In this document: one piece after another, positions 1 through 8,000 of the stretch | Numbering within the stretch: the stretch's first letter is position 1 | Layout: each line of letters opens with the position of its first letter | Origin: Pseudobutyrivibrio sp. | Lineage (GTDB): Bacteria > Bacillota > Clostridia > Lachnospirales > Lachnospiraceae | Direction: 5' to 3' | Assembly (NCBI GenBank): GCA_017557715.1 | Contig: JAFYYE010000458.1 | Coordinates: 1 to 12,107, forward strand | Length of the DNA stretch: 12,107 nt | Notes under the pieces: model-generated | Seen by the model: only the letters and a program-made list of their open reading frames with translations | What the model was told of the DNA's origin: nothing | Database searches by the model: none | Program-made: the position numbers and the translations under genes

Positions 1-1
1 A

Positions 2-1465
2 ACAGGAAAGGCTCCATTCCCAAGCTCAGACGATTATAGCAGCACTGATTCAGCATACGACTACATTAGTGATTATCATTCAAATGTAGGCGTGGAATTC
101 AGAAAAGATACTGATGGTTATTGGACATTAGATACTGAGACAAGCAGATACGAACTTTCTTCTGATTTCAAGAATTTAGTTCCAACATCTGGCAAAAAAG
201 AGTACCGACCATTTGGAGATGATAATCACTTCGGAATGGTTTTACCTCTTACCTTTAAAATCAACGAAAATGGAAGAACTAATGACAAGCCTACAGTTTT
301 CAAGTTCTCAGGTGATGATGATGTATTCGTTTACATCGATGGAAAATTAGTTCTTGATTTAGGTGGTATTCATCATGCAGTAAAGGGACAGATTGATTTT
401 GAATCTGGAAAGATTTTAATTCAGGGTGATTACCAGAGTAAGATGACATTCTCTGATGATGAGACCTGTTACGAAGTAAAGGGCCTTGGAAATCAGAATA
501 TCTACGACACACTGGGCACAAGCCGCAGTGCATTTAGTCAGGATTCTCATAAGCTTACAGTTGTTTACTTTGAGCGAGGCGGTTCTCGTTCAAATTGCAG
601 AATTAGCTACAACTTTGTAAAGGAATCTCCTGTAGATATCGACTTTGATGGCTATAAGGTAGACGAAAATAAGAACCCACTTGAAGGTGCTGAATTCACA
701 TTGTACAGTGATGCTGAGTGTACTATTCCTGTAAAGGATGGTTCAGGAAACAGCATCAAGGCTACATCAGATTTCACAGGTACATTTATCTTTACTGGTA
801 TTTCAATGGGAATCTTTACAAGCTCAACCAAAGTTATAGATAAGACCTATTACTTTATGGAGACAAATCCTCCAGTAGGATATGAGCTTCCAGACAAAGC
901 TATTTGGCAGGCTGACCTAAAGGTTAAGGCTGGTGATGTAGAAGAAAAAACAATCACAGCCTTGAGTGATTCTGCAAAGGCAATGTCACTTCAAGCAAAT
1001 GGACAAAGAGTTACTGAGGATTTCCCAAAGGTTGCTAGAATCGTTAATACACCAGCAGATCCAGGCTGGCTGTTAATAAAGAAGAATCTTGATAGCTACT
1101 ATGTAAATGGTAGAACAGCCGCATTTGTATTTGAGGTAACCTACGAAAAGAGTGGTAAGACTTACAGTAATGTATATGCAGTAGATTTCGATAAGCCTGG
1201 CACAAAGGATGTTGTAAAACTTGAATTCCCAGCAGGCACTAAGGTAACAGTAAAAGAGATTTATACTGGTGCAAGCTACAAGTCCAAGGATGGAAATGTT
1301 GAGCAGGTTAAGAAAATCGAATCTAACAAAACTGTTGAGGCACTATTTAACAACACATACGACAACAAGATATTAATTGGCTCAATAAGCATCACCAATA
1401 TTATCAAGAAGATTGAAGAAATCGGATATGAGATAGTAGAAAAGAAGATTGGGGGTGCAGAATAA
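2..1465 (+). CDS. Fibro-slime and Cna-B/SpaA-fold surface protein, 5' end outside window
   Basis: This is a secreted or surface protein with a likely adhesive role. The frame is open from base 2, so the true start lies upstream; the in-frame GTG at 92 is internal. A fibro-slime domain spans about 95-640 and carries HFGM, GDDDVFVYIDG and DLGGIHH motifs. A Cna-B/SpaA-like prealbumin domain follows at about 640-950, with the E-box-like METNPPVGYE near 857-886; its Glu is the residue expected to assist an internal isopeptide bond. A second beta-rich repeat occupies about 1065-1360. The C terminus is a charged, probably helical tail with neither an LPxTG motif nor a membrane segment, so covalent wall anchoring is not evident. 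The stop codon overlaps the next start by one base (TAATG), indicating translational coupling with the TasA-like genes. The fibro-slime segment closely resembles that of the pilus adhesin at 5014. The ligand is unknown; binding to a polysaccharide is inference. Confidence 0.85.
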   Translation, partial: TGKAPFPSSDDYSSTDSAYDYISDYHSNVGVEFRKDTDGYWTLDTETSRYELSSDFKNLVPTSGKKEYRPFGDDNHFGMVLPLTFKINENGRTNDKPTVFKFSGDDDVFVYIDGKLVLDLGGIHHAVKGQIDFESGKILIQGDYQSKMTFSDDETCYEVKGLGNQNIYDTLGTSRSAFSQDSHKLTVVYFERGGSRSNCRISYNFVKESPVDIDFDGYKVDENKNPLEGAEFTLYSDAECTIPVKDGSGNSIKATSDFTGTFIFTGISMGIFTSSTKVIDKTYYFMETNPPVGYELPDKAIWQADLKVKAGDVEEKTITALSDSAKAMSLQANGQRVTEDFPKVARIVNTPADPGWLLIKKNLDSYYVNGRTAAFVFEVTYEKSGKTYSNVYAVDFDKPGTKDVVKLEFPAGTKVTVKEIYTGASYKSKDGNVEQVKKIESNKTVEALFNNTYDNKILIGSISITNIIKKIEEIGYEIVEKKIGGAE

Positions 1466-1947
1466 TGATTAAAAAGAAATATTTAGTAATTGCTGCATCC
1501 ATATTGATGCTTGGAGCAATATCAGTAAAGCCTGCAATGGCATTTTTAACAGCAACTCATTCAACAGAAGGTACATCAACAGTACATCTTGGTGAGTACG
1601 AATATGAAATCATTCCAGATGAGAAATACGAGGGACTTCAGAAGCGTATTACAATCAAGAATACTGGTGAGATGGATGTTTTTGGACGAGTAAAGGTATT
1701 GGCTGGAAGTACACATAAGGTTAGCGCCAAAGATGAAGATTTAGTAGCTCAGAATTGGCATTATGATGCTTCAAACGGATATTATTATTACGATAAAAAG
1801 CTAGCTGTTGGCGAGTTATCTACAGAACTTATTGTAACTATTGATCCAAACGGAGATGATATTGATAGCTTTAACGTGGTGGTTGTCGAAGAGGCAGCGC
1901 CAGTAGATGCTGGTGGTAATCCTGTTTGGGACGGAAAGTTGGAATAG
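1465..1947 (+). CDS. TasA/CalY-like secreted protein (SipW-type signal peptide)
   Basis: A 160-aa secreted protein. Residues 1-26 form a signal peptide (KKK, hydrophobic core, PAMA), and the following FLTATHSTEG with the later HLGEYEYEI resembles the start of TasA/camelysin-type proteins processed by the SipW signal peptidase. The mature part has family-like landmarks: NTGEMDVFGRVKV (about 66-78), a conserved Trp (98), the GYYYYDKKLAVGE segment (105-117) and a beta-rich tail. There are no Cys residues and no anchor. The start at 1465 is set by GGGGG at 1451-1455 with a 9-base gap, and it overlaps the upstream stop by one base. TasA-type proteins polymerise into extracellular matrix fibres; that this one does so is inferred from its family and operon. 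Because PAMA is also a good ordinary signal-peptidase site, dependence on SipW is not certain. Confidence 0.75.
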   Translation: MIKKKYLVIAASILMLGAISVKPAMAFLTATHSTEGTSTVHLGEYEYEIIPDEKYEGLQKRITIKNTGEMDVFGRVKVLAGSTHKVSAKDEDLVAQNWHYDASNGYYYYDKKLAVGELSTELIVTIDPNGDDIDSFNVVVVEEAAPVDAGGNPVWDGKLE

Positions 1948-1960
1948 GGGGTGAGCAGTT

Positions 1961-2764
1961 ATGATGAGATTTAATGTAAAGAATCCATTATTTATCTTAG
2001 CAGCTGGTCTACTCCTTGTTGCAGGAAGTGCCTTTGGTTCCACAAAAGCCGAGAAGGCTCAGGGAGCTACAGTAGAGTCAGTAGAGTTTCAGACAGCTAA
2101 AATTAGCGCAAAGCTTCAGGAGAAGCAGGGCGAGAATTATGTTGATGTAGCCGGTGTAAAAGTTCACGAGGATGGAACTACAGAAGATTTTGCAAATGCG
2201 CTTTTGTTTAAATCATTGGCGAATGTAAAAGCAGGCTCTGAGCTTCTTAAGGTTGAAAATCCTTATGAAGAAAAAATTCAGGTATTAAATGATTCTGACG
2301 GGGAGTATCCAGAATATATTAGAGTTGTAGTAAGAAAGTATTGGGTTGATGAAGAGAACAAAAAGGATAGCAGCTTAGATCCAACACTCATCAAGCTTGA
2401 TGTAGCAGATGGTTGGGGAGCTATCGAATCTGATTCTCACGAGGAAGTAGTTTATTATTACAGAAATCCTGTAAATCAGACTACAGAAGCCAATAAGCCG
2501 GTTGATTTTGTTAAAAGTATTACTTTTGATAGAAGAATCAAGGACGACCATACTACAACAATTACTAAGACTCCGGTTGAAGGAGGAACACTTATCGAGA
2601 GTACAGGTGCTTACGGTTATAATGGTAAGTCATTTGTGGTGGAGATGAGAGTGGATGCCGTTCAGGCACACAGTGGAGCAGAAGCTATGCATGGCGCATG
2701 GGGTGTTGAAGCCGGCATGGATTCTAACGGAAAGTTGAATTCCATTGACGGAAAGTCTTTTTAG
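1961..2764 (+). CDS. SipW-dependent-type / TasA-like secreted protein, larger paralogue
   Basis: A 267-aa secreted protein of the kind that commonly accompanies TasA-like genes in Lachnospiraceae. The N terminus has a hydrophobic stretch (about 9-27, ending AGSAFGSTKA), which recalls the SipW-type signal. The mature region has the family-like segment EYIRVVVRKYWVDE (118-131), where this group carries an edge beta-strand and a Trp, a YYYRNP segment near 165-170, and the C-terminal VDAVQAHSGAEAMHGAWG block (231-248), similar to the AVQTH...AWG ending of the group. There is no sorting motif and no C-terminal membrane segment. A GGGGG site at 1947-1951 precedes the ATG at 1961; the next codon is also ATG (1964), so the first residue could be either. 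It is probably a fibre subunit or accessory protein; the exact role is unknown. Confidence 0.72.
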   Translation: MMRFNVKNPLFILAAGLLLVAGSAFGSTKAEKAQGATVESVEFQTAKISAKLQEKQGENYVDVAGVKVHEDGTTEDFANALLFKSLANVKAGSELLKVENPYEEKIQVLNDSDGEYPEYIRVVVRKYWVDEENKKDSSLDPTLIKLDVADGWGAIESDSHEEVVYYYRNPVNQTTEANKPVDFVKSITFDRRIKDDHTTTITKTPVEGGTLIESTGAYGYNGKSFVVEMRVDAVQAHSGAEAMHGAWGVEAGMDSNGKLNSIDGKSF

Positions 2765-2777
2765 GAGGGAGTAAGAG

Positions 2778-3674
2778 ATGAAAAAGGGATTATTAAATTT
2801 AGCGATTGCTCTTACTCTTGTAGTAGTAGGGGTATCAAGCGCAAAGATTTACGCTAGTGCAGAAACAATTGACCGGGGTTGGACAGTTACATATGGTGGC
2901 AAGAGTGAGGTAGATTTTTCATCCACCTATGCCACAGATTATACGAAAATCACTGGTGCAATGCCAGGTGACACTATTCAATACACTATCACCTATAAAA
3001 ATGAAGCTGATGAGGCATCATTATTCTACATGAATGCCAATGTAGTTAAGTCCCTTGAGGATGGCAAGAAGGATAATGGTGGTGCATATGGATATACCAT
3101 AAAGAATAATGGCACTGAAATCTTCAACAGTGATACTGTAGGTGGAGATGCTGGTTCAAACAAGAATGATATTGGTTTGGCACAGGTTTGCGGCGAAGAA
3201 GGAACATATTTTTCTTTGGGAAAGATTCCAGTTGGTGGCTCAGGCAAGGTTACTGTTTCAATTACTTTGGATGGTGATTCTCAGTTAAATCAGTATGGCG
3301 CAAAGGCAGCTGATTTGAACTTCTTCTTCAAGGCAGAAACAGAGTCTCAGCATGAGAACAACAAAGTTGTGGAGAAAGAAGTCATAAAGAATGATTTTCG
3401 TACTAAAGAAGTAAATGAATCTGAGACCAGATCTATTGTTAAACAGATTGTAAAGAAACTTGATAATGGAACTACACTTGTGCAAATAGATGATACAGAT
3501 ACACCACTTGGCATCACAATCGATGATGACAATGTACCACTTGCAGGTGTAAAAACAGGAGATTCTATTCTTCCATCAGCTGTTTGTGCGGTAATGTTCA
3601 TTGCTGGAATGTGCTTAATAGTTTGGGCAGCAGCAATAGCTGTGAAAAACAAAAAGAATAAGGGGGTAGCCTAG
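2778..3674 (+). CDS. Secreted TasA-operon protein with C-terminal membrane segment and KTGD sorting-like motif
   Basis: A 298-aa protein. Residues 1-28 form a signal peptide (ASA then E). The mature N-terminal domain (about 30-195) starts with a PGDTIQYTITYKN-type segment, then YFSLGKIPVGGSGKVTVSITLD and a FFFKAE strand. This is the layout of the third, beta-sandwich protein often seen beside TasA-like genes. A charged linker (about 196-240) leads to DTPLGI, then VPLAGVKTGDS (253-263), a 22-residue hydrophobic segment (267-288) and a basic tail KNKKNK. The GVKTG core resembles class B-type sortase signals (NxxTG/PxKTG) more than LPxTG, so it may be sorted to the wall or simply stay in the membrane. 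AGGAGGG at 2763-2769 fixes the start. The stop codon directly abuts the next ATG. A likely role is anchoring TasA-like fibres to the cell; that is inference. Confidence 0.72.
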   Translation: MKKGLLNLAIALTLVVVGVSSAKIYASAETIDRGWTVTYGGKSEVDFSSTYATDYTKITGAMPGDTIQYTITYKNEADEASLFYMNANVVKSLEDGKKDNGGAYGYTIKNNGTEIFNSDTVGGDAGSNKNDIGLAQVCGEEGTYFSLGKIPVGGSGKVTVSITLDGDSQLNQYGAKAADLNFFFKAETESQHENNKVVEKEVIKNDFRTKEVNESETRSIVKQIVKKLDNGTTLVQIDDTDTPLGITIDDDNVPLAGVKTGDSILPSAVCAVMFIAGMCLIVWAAAIAVKNKKNKGVA

Positions 3675-4763
3675 ATGAACTCATTAAAGAAAGTATTAGG
3701 CTTCTTCTTAAGCCTTGTTTTCGTATTTACGATAATAATGACCAGCGCGGTGACAGTTCAGGCTGAGGGCGCAGCTGAATATACTGTTATTATTTCTCTT
3801 GGAAATAATAAAGATGCTACATTTAATGAAACAAAAGTAGCAGGCTTAGAGGGGTATAGCGCTGCTAAGTATCAGGTAAATGCAGCAAAGGACAAGCTTA
3901 CTATTACAGCACCTGCCACTGAGTCTTACACACAGGCACAGATTCTTGGCACTGTAGATATCAAGGGTGATGAGTTCTACAAAAAAGGATTCAGACGTTC
4001 AGGTGCAGATGATCTTTACAAAGGTGATATTGCATTTAATGAGGATGAAACCTATATTGTAGCCTTTGGTATTGGCTCAGTTATTGCCTACAACGTTAAA
4101 TATGTTGATTCAAAGGGAAATGACATAGCCACACCTGTAACTTTATATGCAGGAAAGGGCGAGACTGTTAAGGTAGCTGCAGAGCATGTAAAGGGTTACA
4201 CACCTGACAAGGAAACTATTGAAGCACAGCTTACAACTGAGGGGCAGGAATTTAAGTTCGTATATACGGAGCCTACAGAGATTATCAATGAGAAGATAGT
4301 CGAGAATGTAGTTACAAAGATTGTTAATGGTCCAACAAAATATACTTATAGCTATGAGTATGTAGATGGAGAACCTGTTGTTAGTACCAGAACAAATCCT
4401 GGAACTACCGTTGTAAATAACAGAAGAGAAAGCAACAATACTACAAATGATTCTGGTGTTAGAAATAACAGAATCCAGACTGCAAGCACTGAAGCTGGTG
4501 ATGCTTCAGATGAAGGTGCAGGAGCTGATGATGCTTCAGGTGATGCCGGCACAGTTACTATTGGCGAAGACGAGACACCAAAGGGCATAGTGGATATTGA
4601 GCCAGAGGATGTCCCTAAGAAGGGGGAAACAGTTTTCAACAGATATATCAGAATGCTCATTGTAGTAATTGCCATTGTATTTGCAGTTATCTTTATCATT
4701 TTAATTACTCTTCACATGATGGAGAGAAAGCGTGTAAATCGAATTGATAAAAAGAGAAAATAA
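3675..4763 (+). CDS. Membrane-anchored surface protein with MucBP-like domain
   Basis: A 362-aa protein. The signal peptide is residues 1-30 (VQA then E). A beta-rich region (about 31-135) is followed by a MucBP-like ubiquitin-fold repeat (about 139-200: YNVKYVDSKG, then YAGKGETV and KGYTPD), a family found in adhesins that contact mucin or the cell surface. A low-complexity linker rich in Asn/Thr, then Gly/Ala/Asp/Glu (about 240-315), leads to a membrane segment (328-349) and a strongly basic tail ERKRVNRIDKKRK. No LPxTG is present. The pre-membrane segment ETPKGI...EDVPKKGE parallels DTPLGI...DNVPLAGVKTGD of the preceding protein, as if the sorting motif had decayed. An AGGGGG site at 3661-3666 precedes the ATG, which directly follows the upstream TAG. 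It is the last gene of the operon. A host or mucin ligand is possible but unproven. Confidence 0.7.
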   Translation: MNSLKKVLGFFLSLVFVFTIIMTSAVTVQAEGAAEYTVIISLGNNKDATFNETKVAGLEGYSAAKYQVNAAKDKLTITAPATESYTQAQILGTVDIKGDEFYKKGFRRSGADDLYKGDIAFNEDETYIVAFGIGSVIAYNVKYVDSKGNDIATPVTLYAGKGETVKVAAEHVKGYTPDKETIEAQLTTEGQEFKFVYTEPTEIINEKIVENVVTKIVNGPTKYTYSYEYVDGEPVVSTRTNPGTTVVNNRRESNNTTNDSGVRNNRIQTASTEAGDASDEGAGADDASGDAGTVTIGEDETPKGIVDIEPEDVPKKGETVFNRYIRMLIVVIAIVFAVIFIILITLHMMERKRVNRIDKKRK

Positions 4764-4812
4764 TTGTGAATAAAGTTATATGTTTTTAAAATGATAATTT
4801 AATTAACTTATT

Positions 4813-4847
4813 AATAATCTAGTCCTCAACGGACTAGATTATTTTTT
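4813..4847 (+). terminator. Rho-independent terminator of the left operon
   Basis: A perfect 13-bp inverted repeat pairs 4813-4825 with 4831-4843 around a 5-base loop (TCAAC), and a run of six T (4842-4847) follows. It lies 50 bases after the stop of the MucBP-like gene and cleanly ends the first operon. Because the left arm begins with A and T, the stem also has A-rich sequence on the opposite strand, but no gene approaches from that side. Confidence 0.93.
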
Positions 4848-4873
4848 GCCAAAATTCAATAGTTATTGCCAAA
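4846..4873 (+). repeat. Pair of TTGCCAAA direct repeats, 20 bp apart
   Basis: TTGCCAAA occurs identically at 4846-4853 and 4866-4873, start to start 20 bp, which is close to two helical turns. The second copy ends nine bases before the candidate -35 at 4883. This is where an activator that binds direct repeats on one DNA face could sit. Only two copies are present and the match is short, so chance is possible. The first copy also overlaps the terminator T-run. Confidence 0.35.
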
Positions 4874-4882
4874 GGTCTTTAA

Positions 4883-4909
4883 TTGCGCGAAAAATAGGCA
4901 TACTATACT
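4883..4909 (+). promoter_or_regulatory. Candidate promoter of the pilus operon
   Basis: TATACT at 4904-4909 matches five of six bases of a sigma-A -10. The best -35 is TTGCGC at 4883-4888, which matches only three bases and has a short 15-base spacer. Transcription would start near 4916, leaving a leader of about 100 bases. The poor -35 fits a promoter that needs an activator. A promoter is expected here, since a terminator precedes and a large operon follows, but these exact elements are a best guess. Confidence 0.4.
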
Positions 4910-4911
4910 TC

Positions 4912-4955
4912 TTGGACACAGAATAGACACAAAATGAACACAATTTGAAAACATT
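4912..4955 (+). repeat. Four tandem 11-bp imperfect repeats, candidate operator
   Basis: The four consecutive 11-mers are TTGGACACAGA (4912), ATAGACACAAA (4923), ATGAACACAAT (4934) and TTGAAAACATT (4945). Positions 2, 5, 7, 8 and 9 are identical in all four, and the consensus is WTGRACACAAW. One unit per helical turn is the arrangement bound by OmpR/PhoB-family response regulators (for example Pho boxes), so this is a good candidate site for such a regulator of the pilus operon. Lying downstream of the proposed -10 it would act as an operator or leader element; if the real promoter is further downstream it could be an activator site. The regulator is not in this window. Confidence 0.5.
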
Positions 4956-5013
4956 TTCTTCATATTTCCATTTTGCGAATCTTTGTGACTACATTTTCAA
5001 GGAGTAGAAGTTA

Positions 5014-8000
5014 ATGAAATATTATCCTATCTTGAGGAGAGTACTGTGCGGTAGTCTTTCGATAGCGATGCTGATGTCCTCCCAGATTGTGGGGTATGCC
5101 ACTGGCACGGATGGTGGTGGCCATGAACGGGAGATAGCAAGCGGCACGGAAGCCGGTACTAAAAATTCTAATTCTGAAGAAAAATCAACTAATCTAAACG
5201 AGACACAAACAAAATCTGAAGAAGAAAATTCAAATAAAAAAACTATCCAAGAAGAAGTAAAAAAAGAGAATAAAGAGACTAAAAAGGCTGATGTAGATGA
5301 GGCTGAATCAGAATCAAAATCAGAGGCTAAATCAGAATCTAAGTCCCAAAAAGAAACTGATGTAGATGAAGATGCTGAGGATGCAGACCCATTAGGTCTT
5401 AAGGAAATGAAGCTTTTGTCAGTTGATAAAAACACATCCGTATATACGGTTGCAGGCGATGGCAATTCCTACTATCGAATCGGCTACATTAATTGGGCCT
5501 GGGCCACTAAGGTTTGGTATGGTGATAACGAGCACAAGTATGGTAACTGGCAGGAAGAAAAGCACACAGCTACTGCAGATGTTTGCATTGTAGATGAAAA
5601 TGGTCAGCCAATTGTTACAAAGGAAACCATCAAAGAAAAGAAGCTTGATACTTCCGGTGAGGCAGGCAGAAACCTATCAGGAAATGAGTACGGTTTTGGG
5701 GAGGATTATTTCAAATCCTTTGCACCACATATTACTGGTTACACTTATGTTGGCACTTATACTTCAGCCAATTACAAGGATTCGGAAGCCATTTGGAACA
5801 TAAGCTACAATCCTAAGGATGAAAAGGCCAGCAATTATTGGTACGCAATTAAGAAAGATGGTAAGGGCTGGGATAATCTTTTGGAAAAACCATCCAAGGA
5901 TAATTCTACAAAAGTCTACATGGTTTACAGCAGTTCACCTGAGAGTGATGACGTAGAGTATGTTTACGGAAATCTTTTCGATTATGAAAAGGACTATGTA
6001 AATCAAAAGACTATGGAATCATCTGATAGCAAAAATGGTGCGCTGAAATTCACAACAGGTGGACAGTCAGGGGACAAATGGAACGATTGTGACACTGATG
6101 GATTAGGTTATGGTACACAAACAGCATTTCAGGGCATTGTAGGAGACCGACTAGAGAATAATCTTCCTGCATTTAACTATGCTTTTGCAAATGTGTTTGA
6201 TCCAGATGATGAGCTTTTTGCATATAATCCAGGTGATTTCACAGCAACCTTGGAGGATGACACTGTAGCTTATCGAGGCGTTAAGATTCCATTCTATAAA
6301 GAAGATGGATATTACGTTTTAGATTCTACAATCAATAATTCCTACACCTATAAACGCGACGAAGCAAAGATAGAGCTTTCAAAGTCAAGCGATTACAACA
6401 AAGGCTTTTGGCCGCTTGGAACTGAAAATAAACATTTTGGAATGGATTTTCAGACCTATTTTAATATTAATGAAAATCCAGATGGCACAGTTTTTGAGTT
6501 CGCAGGGGATGATGATGTTTGGGTTTATATAGATGGAAGACTTGCTCTTGATATGGGTGGTATCCATCAGACTGTTGAAGGTTCAATAGATTTCAATACA
6601 GGTGAATGCGTTGTCAATTACGCATACAACGAAAAAAAGGATATAGACAGAGCTCAGGAGACTCACAATCTTTATACAGATGTACTGGGCTACGGCGATG
6701 TGGAGTCAGGTAAAAAAGCTCTCGTGGCTGGCACTCACACTTTATCATTTTTCTATTTAGAGCGTGGCGCTATGGCATCCAACTGTAAAGTAAAATACAA
6801 CTTTAATGTGAAGCCAGAGCCAGAGCCTCAGCCAGAAGAGGTGATATCTACATATAACGTAGAGGCTAGATATTCTAAAACAGCTAATGTGGCAGATTGG
6901 AATAATCGTATATACGATATTAATCTTTTTGCAGATGTTACAGGTGTTAAGTATGTACCTAAGCAGGAGACAGTACCTGCACCAGTAGATGTAATGCTTG
7001 TTGTTGATGCCACATACTCAATGTACTTCCCAGGGGATTTACAGGAAGTAGATAGAGGAACCAGTGCACTTGTGCCAGGTAACACATATTACTTCATCGG
7101 TGATGGTGATAGATGTACCTGCTATGAAGTCACATACAACTATCAGAACAATAGATGGGAGTACGTGGATTCTTCATCAGCGAAGGCAAAGAATCAGTAC
7201 GGTGGTCCTGGAGAAAAAAATGAGCTTATAGTTGAGACTACTAGATCATGGTGGAATACAGAGTATAAGTATAGATACGGAAAGAGCACCAGAAACACTA
7301 CAGGTTATGAGGTAGGCACTTTCTATACTTCACCATCGGGTGGAAAAGTCACCAGATTATCAAGTCTTCAAAGACAGATGACTGAGTTTGTTCAGACTGT
7401 AGGAGATATTAACGAAAGAAGCCGAATCGGTATTGTTTTCTTTAATACTGCTGCAGGTCAGCTGGCACCACTTACAAAGCTTGATGACGCAGGTATCGAG
7501 AAGCTTACAAAAATTATTAATGGTGAAAGAAATGACTCCACTTCACTTGCTAACAAAATCGGTTCTGGAACATCTCAGGACAAGGGATTAGCTCAGGTAG
7601 TGAATTCATTTGATTCATCATCTTCACATAGCAAATATACAGTGCTGGTATCAGATGGATGTCCTACAGTATCAGCAATTGACGTTATTAATTCATTGAC
7701 AGATAGTGTTAATAACCTTCGAAATCAGCAGGTTACCTGCATGAGTATTGGTCTTGATGTTGAGACAAATCAGCAGCACACCACTACAGTAGATAAGGTT
7801 TTACTTTCAGCAACTTCAGCTGCTCAGTATTACTACACATCTACATCGGCAGAGCTTTATGAGACCTTCAAAAAGGTTACTGAGACTATCACAAACTATT
7901 ACATTGTTACTACTAAAAAAGCAGGAACAGTTGTAGATTACATCGACAGCCGATTTGAATTGGTGGGAGAGCCTTCCTTATACGGAGGAGATGGAATTTA

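Noticed and set aside
92..94. GTG as the start of the first gene
   Set aside because: The frame is open upstream to base 2 with coherent coding sequence, no ribosome binding site precedes the GTG, and the fibro-slime domain seems to begin earlier.
3347..3652. Antisense 101-codon open frame within the 2778 gene
   Set aside because: It lies opposite a well-supported gene with signal peptide and membrane segment; no ribosome site or family features were seen.
5022..5465. Antisense 147-codon open frame opposite the adhesin N terminus
   Set aside because: It is the Ser/Phe-rich mirror of the Glu/Lys/Ser-rich low-complexity coding strand, with no recognisable domain or ribosome site.
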